A stretch of DNA of 64,000 bases. Origin: Streptomyces sp. HD (GTDB taxonomy: Bacteria > Actinomycetota > Actinomycetes > Streptomycetales > Streptomycetaceae). The stretch is taken from positions 218,936 to 282,935 of the forward strand of contig NZ_JAQMYP010000006.1 of the NCBI RefSeq assembly GCF_028369295.1, read 5' to 3'. Below the pieces are notes generated by a model that had not been told where the DNA came from, did not search any database, and was given only the letters and a program-made list of their open reading frames with translations. Positions 48,720-57,190 of the stretch are shown here, piece by piece (position 1 is the first letter of the stretch; each line of letters begins with the position of its first letter). Position numbers and translations under genes: made by a program.

Positions 48720-51472
48720 CGGGTACGGCCTCCCTGGCTCCCGGTACGGCTTCCCTGGCCTCCGGCGAGATTCGCCTGGCCCTCGGCGGGGTTTTCCTGG
48801 CCTTCGGTGGGGCCTTCCTGGCCCTCGGCGCGGTGCTCCCAGCCTCCGGTCGGGCCGTCCAGGCCTCCGCCGCGATGCTCCCGGCCTTCGGTGCGGCTTC
48901 CCTCGCCCCCGGCACGGCTCTCCGGGCCCCCGGTCAGGCCTCCCAGGCCTCCGGCACGGCTCTCCCCGCTTCCGGTGAGGCCGTCCAGGCTTCCGCCGCG
49001 ATGCCCCCGGCCTTCGGTGCGGCTTCCCTCGCCCCCGGCACGACTCTCCGAGCCCCCGGCCAGGCCTCCCAGGCCTCCCAGGCCTCCGGCACGGCTCTCC
49101 CCGCCACCGGTCGGGCCTCCATCGCTCCCGGCGCGACTGCCCAGCCCGTCGGCACGGCTTCGTCGGTCCCCGAGTGCGGCGTGTTCGCGGGTTCGAGTGG
49201 GGCCCGGCTGCCAGGCTCGCAGTCGCAGGCTGTTGGCCACGACCAGCAGTGAGCTCGCCGACATGGCGACGGCGGCGACCATCGGGTTGAGCAGGCCGGC
49301 CATGGCGAGCGGTACGGTCACCGCGTTGTAGCCGAAGGCCCACAGCAGGTTGGTGCGGACCGTGCCCAGGGTGCGCCGGGCGAGCCGGACCGCGTCCCCG
49401 AGCGCCTCGATGTCGCCGCGTACGAGGGTCACGTCGGCGGCTCCGATGGCCACGTCGGTGCCCGTGCCCATGGCGATGCCGAGGTCGGCTCCGGCCAGCG
49501 CGGCCGCGTCGTTGACGCCGTCGCCGACGACCGCGACCCGGCGGCCCCGCTCCCTCAACTCCCGTACGAGGTCGGCCTTTTCCTCGGGTGTGCAGCGCGC
49601 GTGCACCTCCTCGATGCCGAGCGCGGAGGCGACCGAGCGGGCCGGTGTCTCGCGGTCGCCGGTGGCCAGCACCGGGTGCACGCCGAGGCGCCGCAACCGG
49701 TGGACGGCGCGGTAGCTGCCGGGGCGTACGACGTCCCCGATCTCGATCAGCGCCTCCGTCGTCCCGTCGACGCGGACCAGAACCGGAGTGTGTGCGGCCG
49801 CCTCCGCGACGGGAAGCGCGGCCGCCAGGGTCGCGGGCAACTCGTCGTCCGGCGCGAGGACTTCGACCAGTCGCCCCTCGACCCGGCCGCGCACTCCCCG
49901 GCCCGCCTCGGCGCGGAATTCGTACACCTCGGGCAGCGGCCCCTGCTCGGACAGGGTCCGGCGGGCGCAGACGACGACCGCGCGGCCCAGCGGATGTTCC
50001 GAGCCCTGCTCCACCGCCCCGGCCAGCCGCAGCACGGCGTCCTTGCCGAGCCCGCCGGGCACGGCCGTGACCCGGGCGACGTTCATGTGCCCGGAGGTGA
50101 GCGTGCCGGTCTTGTCGAGGACGACGGTGTCGATGTGCCGGAGTCCCTCCAGGGCCTGCGGGCCCCGGACGAGGACGCCGAGCTGGGCGCCGCGTCCGGT
50201 GGCGGCCATCAGCGCGGTCGGGGTCGCCAGGCCCAGCGCACAGGGGCACGCCACGACCAGCACCGCCACACACGCGGTGATCGCCGCTTGCGGGTCCGCC
50301 CCGGCCCCGAGCCAGAACCCGAGCACGGTGACGGCCAGCGCGAGCACCACGGGTACGAACACGCCGGCCACGGCGTCGGCCAGCCGTTGCGCACGCGCCT
50401 TCCCGGCCTGAGCATCCGTCACCAGCCGGGTGATCCTGGCGAGTTGGGTGTCCGCACCCACCGCCGTGGCTCGCACGAGCAGCAGCCCGCCCGCATTGAC
50501 GGCGCCGCCGACGACCGCCGCTCCAGGCCCGACCTCGACGGGTTCGCTCTCGCCGGTGACGAGCGACAGGTCCACGGCGGAGTTGCCCTCCACCACCTCA
50601 CCGTCGGTCGCCACCCGCTCGCCGGGCCGTACGAGGAAGTCCTGCCCGAGCATCAACTCCTCGATGGGGATGGGACGTTCGGTGCCGTCGGCCTCGCGTA
50701 CCGAGACCTCCTTGGCGCCCAGCCGGGCGAGTGAGCGCAGCGCCGCACCGGTGCCGTGCCGGGCCCGTGCCTCCAGGAAGCGCCCGGCCAGCACGAACAG
50801 CGGGACGCCGACGGCCGCTTCGAGATACAGGTGCGCGTCGCCTCCGGCCGAGGCCAGCAGGGTGAACGGCATCCGCATCCCGGGCGCGCCCGCGCCGCCG
50901 AGGAACAGGGCGTACGACGACCAGGCGAAGGACGCCACCACGCCCAGGGAGACCAGCGTGTCCATGGTCGCCGTCGAGTGACGCAGTCCGCGCAGGGCCC
51001 GCACATGGAACGGCCAGGCACTCCACACGGCGACCGGCGCAGACAGCACGAAGCACAGCCACTGCCAGTTGCGGAACTGCCAGGCGGGCACCATCGACAG
51101 CACGAGCACCGGCACCGCGAGCAGCGCGGTGACCAGCAGGCGGACCCGCTCTTGACGGGCGTCCTCGGACACCGGTTCGCCCGACGGCTGCCCTCCGTCC
51201 GGGCGGTCCCCTCCGTCCCGGCGCTGCCGCCTCTTCGGCGGCTCGGGCAACGCGGCGGTGAACCCGGCCCGTTCGACCGTGGCCACGAGTTCCTCGGGTC
51301 GGACGTCCGGCGGGTGGCTCACCCTGGCGCGCCCGGTGGCCAGGTTGACCGTCGCGGTCACGCCCTCCAGTTTCGCGAGCTTCTTCTCCACCCGGCTCAC
51401 ACAGGCCGCGCAGGTCATCCCGCCGACGGTGAGGTCCGTGGTGGTCATCGGGGGTGCCGGTTCGATGGCCAT
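48716..51472 (-). CDS. copA: Copper-transporting P-type ATPase CopA with repetitive C-terminal extension
   Basis: The 918-aa protein has an N-terminal HMA domain (GGMTCAACVSRVEKK, Cys21 and Cys24), eight transmembrane helices, the CPC motif in VVACPCALGLATP near 407, DKTGTLT near 451 and GDGVNDAAALAG near 652. These define a P1B-1 Cu(I) exporter. After residue ~755 there is an added tail of ~160 Gly/Arg/Glu residues with units such as ESRAGG, EGSRTEGR and LGGL-GG, which CopA proteins normally lack. ATG 51472 overlaps the stop of the Met-rich gene (TGATG). Confidence 0.9.
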   Translation of the reverse strand: MAIEPAPPMTTTDLTVGGMTCAACVSRVEKKLAKLEGVTATVNLATGRARVSHPPDVRPEELVATVERAGFTAALPEPPKRRQRRDGGDRPDGGQPSGEPVSEDARQERVRLLVTALLAVPVLVLSMVPAWQFRNWQWLCFVLSAPVAVWSAWPFHVRALRGLRHSTATMDTLVSLGVVASFAWSSYALFLGGAGAPGMRMPFTLLASAGGDAHLYLEAAVGVPLFVLAGRFLEARARHGTGAALRSLARLGAKEVSVREADGTERPIPIEELMLGQDFLVRPGERVATDGEVVEGNSAVDLSLVTGESEPVEVGPGAAVVGGAVNAGGLLLVRATAVGADTQLARITRLVTDAQAGKARAQRLADAVAGVFVPVVLALAVTVLGFWLGAGADPQAAITACVAVLVVACPCALGLATPTALMAATGRGAQLGVLVRGPQALEGLRHIDTVVLDKTGTLTSGHMNVARVTAVPGGLGKDAVLRLAGAVEQGSEHPLGRAVVVCARRTLSEQGPLPEVYEFRAEAGRGVRGRVEGRLVEVLAPDDELPATLAAALPVAEAAAHTPVLVRVDGTTEALIEIGDVVRPGSYRAVHRLRRLGVHPVLATGDRETPARSVASALGIEEVHARCTPEEKADLVRELRERGRRVAVVGDGVNDAAALAGADLGIAMGTGTDVAIGAADVTLVRGDIEALGDAVRLARRTLGTVRTNLLWAFGYNAVTVPLAMAGLLNPMVAAVAMSASSLLVVANSLRLRAWQPGPTRTREHAALGDRRSRADGLGSRAGSDGGPTGGGESRAGGLGGLGGLAGGSESRAGGEGSRTEGRGHRGGSLDGLTGSGESRAGGLGGLTGGPESRAGGEGSRTEGREHRGGGLDGPTGGWEHRAEGQEGPTEGQENPAEGQANLAGGQGSRTGSQGGRTR

Positions 51473-51675
51473 CAGCGGCCGCCCCCGTGCCGCATGTCCA
51501 TGTCCCCGGGGTCCCCCATGTCCATGCCGCCCCCGGCACCGCTCGTTCCGGAGCGGTGCATGCCGGGCGCGACGGGACCGGAGGCGGCTCCGACGGCGTA
51601 CGACACCGTGAAGATCAGGGCGAGCAACAGCAGAAACCCGCAGAGGGCGGGCGGCACAAGTTGGGGTTGTTTCAT
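51472..51675 (-). CDS. Met-rich small membrane protein
   Basis: The 67-aa product has one membrane segment (ALCGFLLLLALIFTVSYAVG) and an extracytoplasmic tail with PGMHRSG, GGGMDMGDPG, DMDMRHGGGR. The Met/Asp/His pattern is typical of low-affinity copper sites. It is translationally coupled to copA. It may act as a copper donor or sensor. A GGAGG-type SD precedes ATG 51675. Confidence 0.78.
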   Translation of the reverse strand: MKQPQLVPPALCGFLLLLALIFTVSYAVGAASGPVAPGMHRSGTSGAGGGMDMGDPGDMDMRHGGGR

Positions 51676-51793
51676 CGACGGCCTCCTGACGCACGTACCG
51701 CTTCAGGAGTCGGGCGGGGAGGGCGGGAAGTTCCCGTGGGGAGGTCCCGTGGAGAGGCCCCTCGGAAAGTTCCCGTGGGGATGCCCCACCCGC

Positions 51794-51886
51794 CGTCTCA
51801 AGCAGCCCTCGCCTCAGACGGCCCCGTCTCAAGCAGCCCTCGCCTCAGACGGCCCCGTCTCAGGCAGCCCCCGCCTCAGGCAGCCC
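51794..51886. repeat. 31-bp tandem repeat, 3 copies
   Basis: Two exact 31-bp units begin at 51,794 and 51,825, then a third diverged unit at 51,856 that includes the last codons and stop of the YcnI-like gene. Each begins CGTCTCAAGCAGCCC or a variant. A short repeat AAGTTCCCGTGGGGA also occurs at about 51,728 and 51,768. Confidence 0.85.
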
Positions 51887-52625
51887 CGCCGCGACGGCTC
51901 CTCAACCACCACGCGCCGACGCCGAGTACGACGACGGCCGCCCCGATGCCGATCGGCACGCCCACGGGGATGCCGTCGTCGCCGTCCGTGTCGTCCGCGG
52001 CGGCCTGCGCCGACGGGCTCGACGGCGCACCGGTCGTCGGCTCGGCCGAGGACGTAGGCGAGGGCGACGCCGGCGTGGGCTCCTCGGTGGGCGTGGGGCT
52101 CACCGGCTTCGCGCCGGGTGCGGCGGCCTTCAGGTCCAGCCTCGGTGCGGGGTGGCCGTGCCCGTGGTCGTCGCCCCCGCTCTCCTCGTCCAGTTCGATC
52201 CAGCGGTCCACCTGGCCGTCGCTGTAGGTCTGCAGGGTCTTGAAGACGAGCGACTTGGTGTCGGGCAACTGCCGTACGGTGACGACGTACTCGGCGTCCT
52301 TGCCGACCGCGAGCTTCGGACCGGAGACGGTGTAGCCGCGGGACGTGGGGGCGAGCTTCCAGCCGGCGGGGCCTTCCTTGTAGGTGATGTCGGCCGGGGT
52401 GATGCCCTCGGGCAGGATCACCTCCAGCTTGCTGATCCCGGCGGAGCCGGACTCCGACTCGGCGGTGAAGGTCAGCGCGACGTTCTGGTCGAGCGCCCGG
52501 GCGCCCTCCGCCTCGACCTCGGTGTGTGCCGCGGCCGGTCCCGCGAAGGCTACGGCGGTCGCGAGCGCGGCCGCGGTGAGGGCGCCGGTGCGGTGCAGAG
52601 TGCGGGTCAGGGTGGGGCGGGGCAC
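51876..52625 (-). CDS. YcnI-like (DUF1775) copper-binding protein
   Basis: GTG 52625 is 6 nt after GAGGGAG and gives 249 aa. A signal peptide (GALTAAALATAVAFAGPAAA) is followed by mature HTEVEAEGARALD; the first mature His is the family's Cu(II) brace. The DUF1775 domain shows LEVILPEGITPADITYKEGP and VSGPKLAVGKDAEYVVTVRQ. After a Pro/Ser/Thr linker, VGVPIGIGAAVVVLGVGAWW anchors it in the membrane, with RSRRGG last. YcnI proteins are copper chaperones or storage factors at the cell surface. Confidence 0.9.
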   Translation of the reverse strand: MPRPTLTRTLHRTGALTAAALATAVAFAGPAAAHTEVEAEGARALDQNVALTFTAESESGSAGISKLEVILPEGITPADITYKEGPAGWKLAPTSRGYTVSGPKLAVGKDAEYVVTVRQLPDTKSLVFKTLQTYSDGQVDRWIELDEESGGDDHGHGHPAPRLDLKAAAPGAKPVSPTPTEEPTPASPSPTSSAEPTTGAPSSPSAQAAADDTDGDDGIPVGVPIGIGAAVVVLGVGAWWLRSRRGGAA

Positions 52626-52678
52626 GTGTGACTCCCTCGTACCGGTGATGTGGTCGCTGCATTCAAGCGCAGGCGGGT

Positions 52679-53284
52679 TCATCGACGCGAGGGGTACCCG
52701 GTCCGGTCGGGGCGGCGGAGGCAGGAGGCGACGACCACGAAGGGCCAGAAGGACTGAAGGGTCGTCACCAGGCGTTCGGCGGCTCCGGCGGGGCCGCCGT
52801 AGTGCAGCTCGATCACGAACCAGGTGGCGCTGGCGAGCATCACGGTGGTCGCCGTGAGGGACGGCACCGTTCTGAGTGCCCAGGGTCCGGTGCCACGGCG
52901 GTCGGCGGCCAGCACCGGCCACACCGCCAGGAGGGAGAAACCGACCACGACCGCCGAACCGTGGCGCAGTGAACCCCCGCTGCTCGGCGGTGGGAGCAGC
53001 GCCACCACGAGTGCTGCGGCTCCGCCCGCGCCCAGGGTCACACGTCCGGCGAACGCGGCCGGGCGCAGCCCCAGTGCGGTGATCATGTGGCAGACGCCCA
53101 GACCGGCCAGCGCCACGTTCATGACCCAGAATCCCGGGGCGCCGTCGGCCGCCAGGACACTGATCGTCTCTGTGGCGGGATCGTAGGCGGGCCCTTCGAG
53201 CAGTGCCGCGATGATCCAGCCGCCGATCAGCACGGCCGGCGCACATACCGACGACAGCAAGGCCCATCCAGGGACATATCGCAT
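52679..53284 (-). CDS. DUF998 family membrane protein
   Basis: The 201-aa protein starts at ATG 53284 (MRYVPGWALLSSVCAPAVLI). Six membrane helices are predicted. The ITALGLRP and DPATETISVLAADGAPGFWV parts are DUF998-like. No soft-metal motif is present, so its place at the edge of the copper block may be incidental. Function of the family is not known. Upstream SD is weak. Confidence 0.82.
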   Translation of the reverse strand: MRYVPGWALLSSVCAPAVLIGGWIIAALLEGPAYDPATETISVLAADGAPGFWVMNVALAGLGVCHMITALGLRPAAFAGRVTLGAGGAAALVVALLPPPSSGGSLRHGSAVVVGFSLLAVWPVLAADRRGTGPWALRTVPSLTATTVMLASATWFVIELHYGGPAGAAERLVTTLQSFWPFVVVASCLRRPDRTGYPSRR

Positions 53285-53487
53285 CCGGACACCGTAAAAC
53301 GCCCCCTCGTCACACCTGCCCCACACACGCAAACGGCAGAGGGGAACGGCCATGCGGTTCTCGAACAGCTCGGTCGGAAGCGCCAGACCTCGCCAGACCG
53401 CGCCACCCCTTCCGGCACATAGAAATATCCACCAGCATGAAGGGCCCCGAACGGGACGGCGGGGCCGAGAGTGCTGGGGGTAGGGAC

Positions 53488-53958
53488 ATGCAGCGCACCA
53501 TGGGGAAGCAGGCCGTCGAGTGGCTCGCCGCGGCGGCCGCGGATCCTCGGACGTGCAAAGAGCAGTGGGACCTGGGGGCGGACGCGGTGCTGCTGGAGGG
53601 CGGCCGGCTCTGGGACGTGGTCAGCGTCCCCGAGCACCTGGGCCTGCGCGCCCTGGAACTGCTGAGACATGCCCGGTCGCGGGCGACCGGGCCCGTGCTG
53701 GTGAACTGCGGGGCACGCAGAGTCGGCTTCTTCCTCCCGCCCGACCCGGCCGCCGACTGGGTCGGTCCCGGCGTACGCCATGTCGGCCGGGGTTCCTGGG
53801 TCGCCGTACCGCCGCCCCATCGTTCCGTCGGCCGACGGCTGGAGTGGCTGCTGCCGCCCGACGGGACCGGCGCGCTGTACAGCCCCCGCGTCGTGGAGTT
53901 GGCGTTGCGCGAGGCCGGCGGTGCGGTCGGCGCTCGGGTGCGCGTCAGTCGGCCGTAG
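53488..53958 (+). CDS. Orphan protein, paralogue of the gene at 56.2 kb
   Basis: ATG 53488 follows GTAGGGAC; an ATG at 53437 has no SD. The 156-aa product shares the pattern EWLAAAAADPRTCKEQWDLG, RLWDVVSVPEHLGLRALELL, VGFFLPPD and EWLLPPDGTG with the 186-aa protein at 56,218. It may have a primase-polymerase-like or regulatory fold, as similar Streptomyces proteins are often short and unnamed. I do not assign a role. Two copies on each side of a PP2C phosphatase are notable. Confidence 0.72.
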   Translation: MQRTMGKQAVEWLAAAAADPRTCKEQWDLGADAVLLEGGRLWDVVSVPEHLGLRALELLRHARSRATGPVLVNCGARRVGFFLPPDPAADWVGPGVRHVGRGSWVAVPPPHRSVGRRLEWLLPPDGTGALYSPRVVELALREAGGAVGARVRVSRP

Positions 53959-54343
53959 GCGGGGCGAAGACACTGACGCGCCCGCCGTTGCCGTTCCACT
54001 CCCACAGTTGCATCGGCCCGGGAAGACCCCGGGGGACGACGACGGCCGGGACGTGCTCGGCCGTGTCGATGTGCCCGTCACCCGCCGGTGCGGCCTCAAG
54101 GGCCCTGGCCAGGCCCGTCCAGCGGCCGACGGCCCAGGAGGTGACGGCCTGACCGTGACTGTCGGTCGCGGCATCCCACCAGGTGTCGCGGTGGCGCGGC
54201 ACGGCACGGCCGTTGGCCTGCCACTCCGCCACCAGCTCCGCATAGATCGACGGCCGGTCCCGAACACCGGTGACCGGTACCACGTACGTCACGGGTGCGG
54301 CATCGCCTCCGAGGACGCGCCGCACCGTCTCACTGCTGTCCAT
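53945..54343 (-). CDS. Hypothetical protein
   Basis: The 132-aa product is convergent with the preceding gene and overlaps it by 14 bp. It contains YVVPVTGVRDRPSIYAELVA, WQANGRAVPRHRDTWW, SWAVGRWTGLARALE and a last segment LWEWNGNGGRVSVFAPP. No family is recognised. Trp/Arg-rich, soluble. ATG 54343 has a weak SD, so the start is not certain. Confidence 0.55.
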   Translation of the reverse strand: MDSSETVRRVLGGDAAPVTYVVPVTGVRDRPSIYAELVAEWQANGRAVPRHRDTWWDAATDSHGQAVTSWAVGRWTGLARALEAAPAGDGHIDTAEHVPAVVVPRGLPGPMQLWEWNGNGGRVSVFAPPTAD

Positions 54344-54495
54344 GCCGGGGCAACGCCGAGATGTGCGCCGGTGGTACGCGGACCGCCCTCGCTACCACCC
54401 ACTCGGGTGAGCGTGTCCCCCGGATGGCGCCATGGCCTGTTCGACCCACCGTTCGACGTTGATGTTCGCCCACGATCGAGACAGGAGCCGCTTCC

Positions 54496-54678
54496 ATCGA
54501 CGGGCTACCGCACATTCCGTTCTTCTCCGGCGTCCACGACGACGCCGACGACATCCCCGACTGCCCGTGGTGCGCCGCACTGCGCGAGCCGGGCCCGGCA
54601 CCGACCGCACAGCGGCCCGGACCGTCGGGGCGACGGCACGACCCGTATGTCTCCGGCGCCCAGTACGAGGACTGGTGA
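54496..54678 (+). CDS. Small ORF with possible ATC start
   Basis: A 60-codon frame reads IDGLPHIPFFSGVHDDADDI, PDCPWCAALREPG and ends in YVSGAQYEDW. AGGAG at 54,483-54,487 lies 8 nt before ATC, which sits where a start codon is expected. No ATG, GTG or TTG is available upstream before an in-frame stop. The protein is acidic with a CPWC pair. It could be real with a rare ATC start, or a gene damaged at its start codon. Confidence 0.35.
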   Translation: MDGLPHIPFFSGVHDDADDIPDCPWCAALREPGPAPTAQRPGPSGRRHDPYVSGAQYEDW

Positions 54679-54712
54679 CGGCCGGGACCGCTCACCGCCG
54701 TGTGTCCTGGAT

Positions 54713-55996
54713 CTACGGGGAGCGCTGGTGCAACTGGGCCGCGAGTACGGCGACGTCGTCCTCGGCGTGCCGGGCGTCCAGGCGGGCCAGCATCGTGTCG
54801 ATGACGTCCTCGACGCCCGCGGTGGCCGCGAAGCCGACGCCGGCCAGCCGGTCCAGTGAGTGGTCGATGTCCTCGCCGCGGTGCTCGACCAGCCCGTCGG
54901 TGAACAGCACCAGCGTCTGGGCGGGATCCAGCCGGTAGGTGGCCGGCTCGTAGCCGCCGAGGCCCGTGCCCAGGGGCGGGCCGACCGGTACCGGCAGCAG
55001 TGAGGTGCGGCCCTCCGCGTCGATCACGGCCGGGGGCAGATGGCCGGCGCTCGCCAGGGTCACCTGGCCGCGGTTGGGGTCGACGCGCGCGATGAGGCAG
55101 GTGGCCGGGCGGCGCTCCGGCTCCGCGGAGGCGATGTCGTCGAGCTGGCGCAGCACCCGGTGCGGCGGCAGGTCGGCGGAGGCGATGTAGCGCAGTGCGG
55201 AGCGGTAGGCGGTCATGTCCACGGCGGCTTCCAGACCGTGTCCCATGACGTCGCCGACGACGAGCAGCGTCCGGCCGAAGTGCAGGCGTACGGTCTCGCA
55301 CCAGTCGCCGCCGACCAGGGCGCTCTGCCCGACGGGCAGATAGCGGATGGCGACGTCCAGGTTGGGGTGCGGTCGGCCGGGTTCGGCGAGCAGGGCACGC
55401 TGGAGGTTGCCGACGATGCCCCTGATCCGGTCGTGCTCGCGGGCCTGCCGGATGTGGGAGGCGGCGCGTTCGGCGAGGACGGTGATGAGGGCGGCCTCCG
55501 CCGGCGTGAACGCCGCCCGGTCGCGGGCGCAGACCAGCGCGCCGTAGGACTGCCCGTAGGTGGCCAGCGGAACGCTGAGCGCGGGTCGGCCACCGTCGGG
55601 CGCGACGTACGGGATGGGGTCGGCGGCCTCCCCCAGGGCGCTCGTCTCCCGTGCCGCGGCGATGGCCCACCGGACGTCCGGCAGCAGCGCGGGGTCGCCG
55701 TGGACGGCCTCGTACCCGGTCCCGGCGTCGACCGCGATCCGTAGCACCGCCGCCGTACCGCCGACCTGCCGGACCGCCTCCCGGGCCAGCTCCGCGCAGG
55801 TGGCGTCCTCGTCCAGCGTGGTGCCGATCCGGGCCACCGCCGCGCGCAGGGCGGTCAGCCGGGACGGTGCTGCGAGGTCCTCCTCGGGAACACCGCGCGA
55901 GGCGACGGGGGCCACCGTCACCGACCGATGAAACGACTGAAACCAGCGCACCACAACAAACACCCTAGAACGGGGACAAACCTTCACAGGTGCCAC
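54713..55996 (-). CDS. GAF-domain PP2C/SpoIIE-type serine phosphatase
   Basis: Up to 427 aa. An N-terminal GAF domain (LTALRAAVARIGTTLDEDAT to ITVLAERAASHIRQAREHDR) is followed by the SpoIIE/RsbU catalytic domain: YLPVGQSALVGGDWCETV, LLVVGDVMGHGLEAAVDMTA, TLASAGHLPPAVI, LVLFTDGLVE, DDVAVLAAQL. The metal-binding Asp residues are present. Such phosphatases control anti-sigma antagonists in Streptomyces. The start is unclear: GTG at 55996 or GTG at 55921, neither with a strong SD. Confidence 0.88.
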   Translation of the reverse strand: MAPVKVCPRSRVFVVVRWFQSFHRSVTVAPVASRGVPEEDLAAPSRLTALRAAVARIGTTLDEDATCAELAREAVRQVGGTAAVLRIAVDAGTGYEAVHGDPALLPDVRWAIAAARETSALGEAADPIPYVAPDGGRPALSVPLATYGQSYGALVCARDRAAFTPAEAALITVLAERAASHIRQAREHDRIRGIVGNLQRALLAEPGRPHPNLDVAIRYLPVGQSALVGGDWCETVRLHFGRTLLVVGDVMGHGLEAAVDMTAYRSALRYIASADLPPHRVLRQLDDIASAEPERRPATCLIARVDPNRGQVTLASAGHLPPAVIDAEGRTSLLPVPVGPPLGTGLGGYEPATYRLDPAQTLVLFTDGLVEHRGEDIDHSLDRLAGVGFAATAGVEDVIDTMLARLDARHAEDDVAVLAAQLHQRSP

Positions 55997-56164
55997 TCAG
56001 ATCGCCCGGCACCCGGCAGCCTCCGAGGGGCGCGCGAAGCACGGGCACAGAGAGCGTACGGGGGCGCACGTCCTGCTATCTGCCTGTTTGGCGCGCGGGC
56101 GCTCGCCCCATACGGGGAATTGGACTCCGGACGTATGGCCGCGTCACCCGGCACCCGATGCACT

Positions 56165-56206
56165 AAGGCTCCACCGGTCATCGCACCAAGGCTCCACCGG
56201 TCGTCG
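56165..56206 (+). repeat. Direct repeat ahead of the second orphan paralogue
   Basis: AAGGCTCCACCGGTCATCG at 56,165-56,183 recurs with one change at 56,188-56,206, immediately ahead of the SD of the gene at 56,218. It may be a regulator site. Confidence 0.65.
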
Positions 56207-56217
56207 GGAGGCTTTTC

Positions 56218-56778
56218 ATGGCACTCATGGAGTGGACGAAGTCAATGGAGTGGCTGGCCGCCGCGTCGGAGGACCCCGGCGCGTGCAAGGAGGAGTGGCA
56301 GAACGGCATCACCGGGGTCGCTCTTCTCGCGGCCGGACGGTTCTGGGACGTGCTGATCGTGCCGGAACAGCTCGGGCTGCGCGTCGCCGACCTCCTGGAA
56401 GAGCTGCCGCTGATCGAACCGGGCCCGTGCCTGCTGGACACCCGACGCCGCCACGTGGGCTTCTTACTGCCCCCGGAACCGCAGACCATGTGGATCGGCA
56501 CCGGCATGCGCCTGCTCGGCGCGGGCACGTGGATCACCGCGCCCGCCCCGCACTGCCGCTGGGGCGCACTGCGCTGGCTCGTCCCGCCGGACGGCAGCGG
56601 CACGCTGACCATGCCCGAAGTCCTGGAAGTCGCTCTGCAGCGCTGCGCGAGCGAACTGTCCCGCCTCCAGGGCCACCCCGCGCCCCCCACCCACAGCCGG
56701 GCGGCACCGGACGACGGCCGGCCCGACGGCCCGCAGGTGGCACGCCACTGCGCGGCACGGGGATACGCCCACCCTTGA
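56218..56778 (+). CDS. Orphan protein, paralogue of the gene at 53.5 kb
   Basis: The 186-aa product starts at ATG 56218 with GGAGG 6 nt upstream. It contains SMEWLAAASEDPGACKEEWQ, GRFWDVLIVPEQLGLRVADL, RHVGFLLPPEP and RWLVPPDGSGTL, matching the paralogue in order and spacing. The C-terminal ~40 residues are His/Pro/Arg-rich and extra. No catalytic motif is obvious. It is divergent from the PP2C gene, which may hint at a shared control. Confidence 0.75.
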   Translation: MALMEWTKSMEWLAAASEDPGACKEEWQNGITGVALLAAGRFWDVLIVPEQLGLRVADLLEELPLIEPGPCLLDTRRRHVGFLLPPEPQTMWIGTGMRLLGAGTWITAPAPHCRWGALRWLVPPDGSGTLTMPEVLEVALQRCASELSRLQGHPAPPTHSRAAPDDGRPDGPQVARHCAARGYAHP

Positions 56779-57190
56779 GTCCCGTGCCGGAATTCACGCC
56801 TTTAAGTAGCTGGCTTCCTACGGATTCTGCGACAACCCGAAACACAGGCACGAATTCACGATGCCCAGGACATGTCACCGGTGGGCTCGGGGGATCATCG
56901 AACAGGCCGGCAGGGCCATGCGGTTGATGGAATCACCCGGCTACCGGGCGCCCCCGGCGGACACCCCCTACGAGTTGGCCCTCGTCGATGTGATGAGGCG
57001 GCTGAGGGCCGAGAGTTCTCCGGCGAGAATCGCCAGGCTGCCATTGAGATGAGGCGCTGTTTCGCGGGAGCCATCCGCGGCATCAACGCCCTTCAACATC
57101 CCGGCGCGCTCACTGCGTTCTCACATATCGCCACACCGACGTGTCCACCGCGGCAGAGGACAAGCTCTGCTCGCCCGTACTCGAAGGAGG
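56779..57190. other. Intergenic stretch, no supportable gene
   Basis: About 410 bp after the second orphan gene. Short open frames on both strands lack SDs and recognisable content. I see no strong terminator here. Confidence 0.4.

Noticed and set aside
56861..57052. Possible 63-codon gene after the second orphan paralogue
   Set aside because: Weak SD, no recognised content, and its start overlaps nothing coupled; cannot be told from chance.
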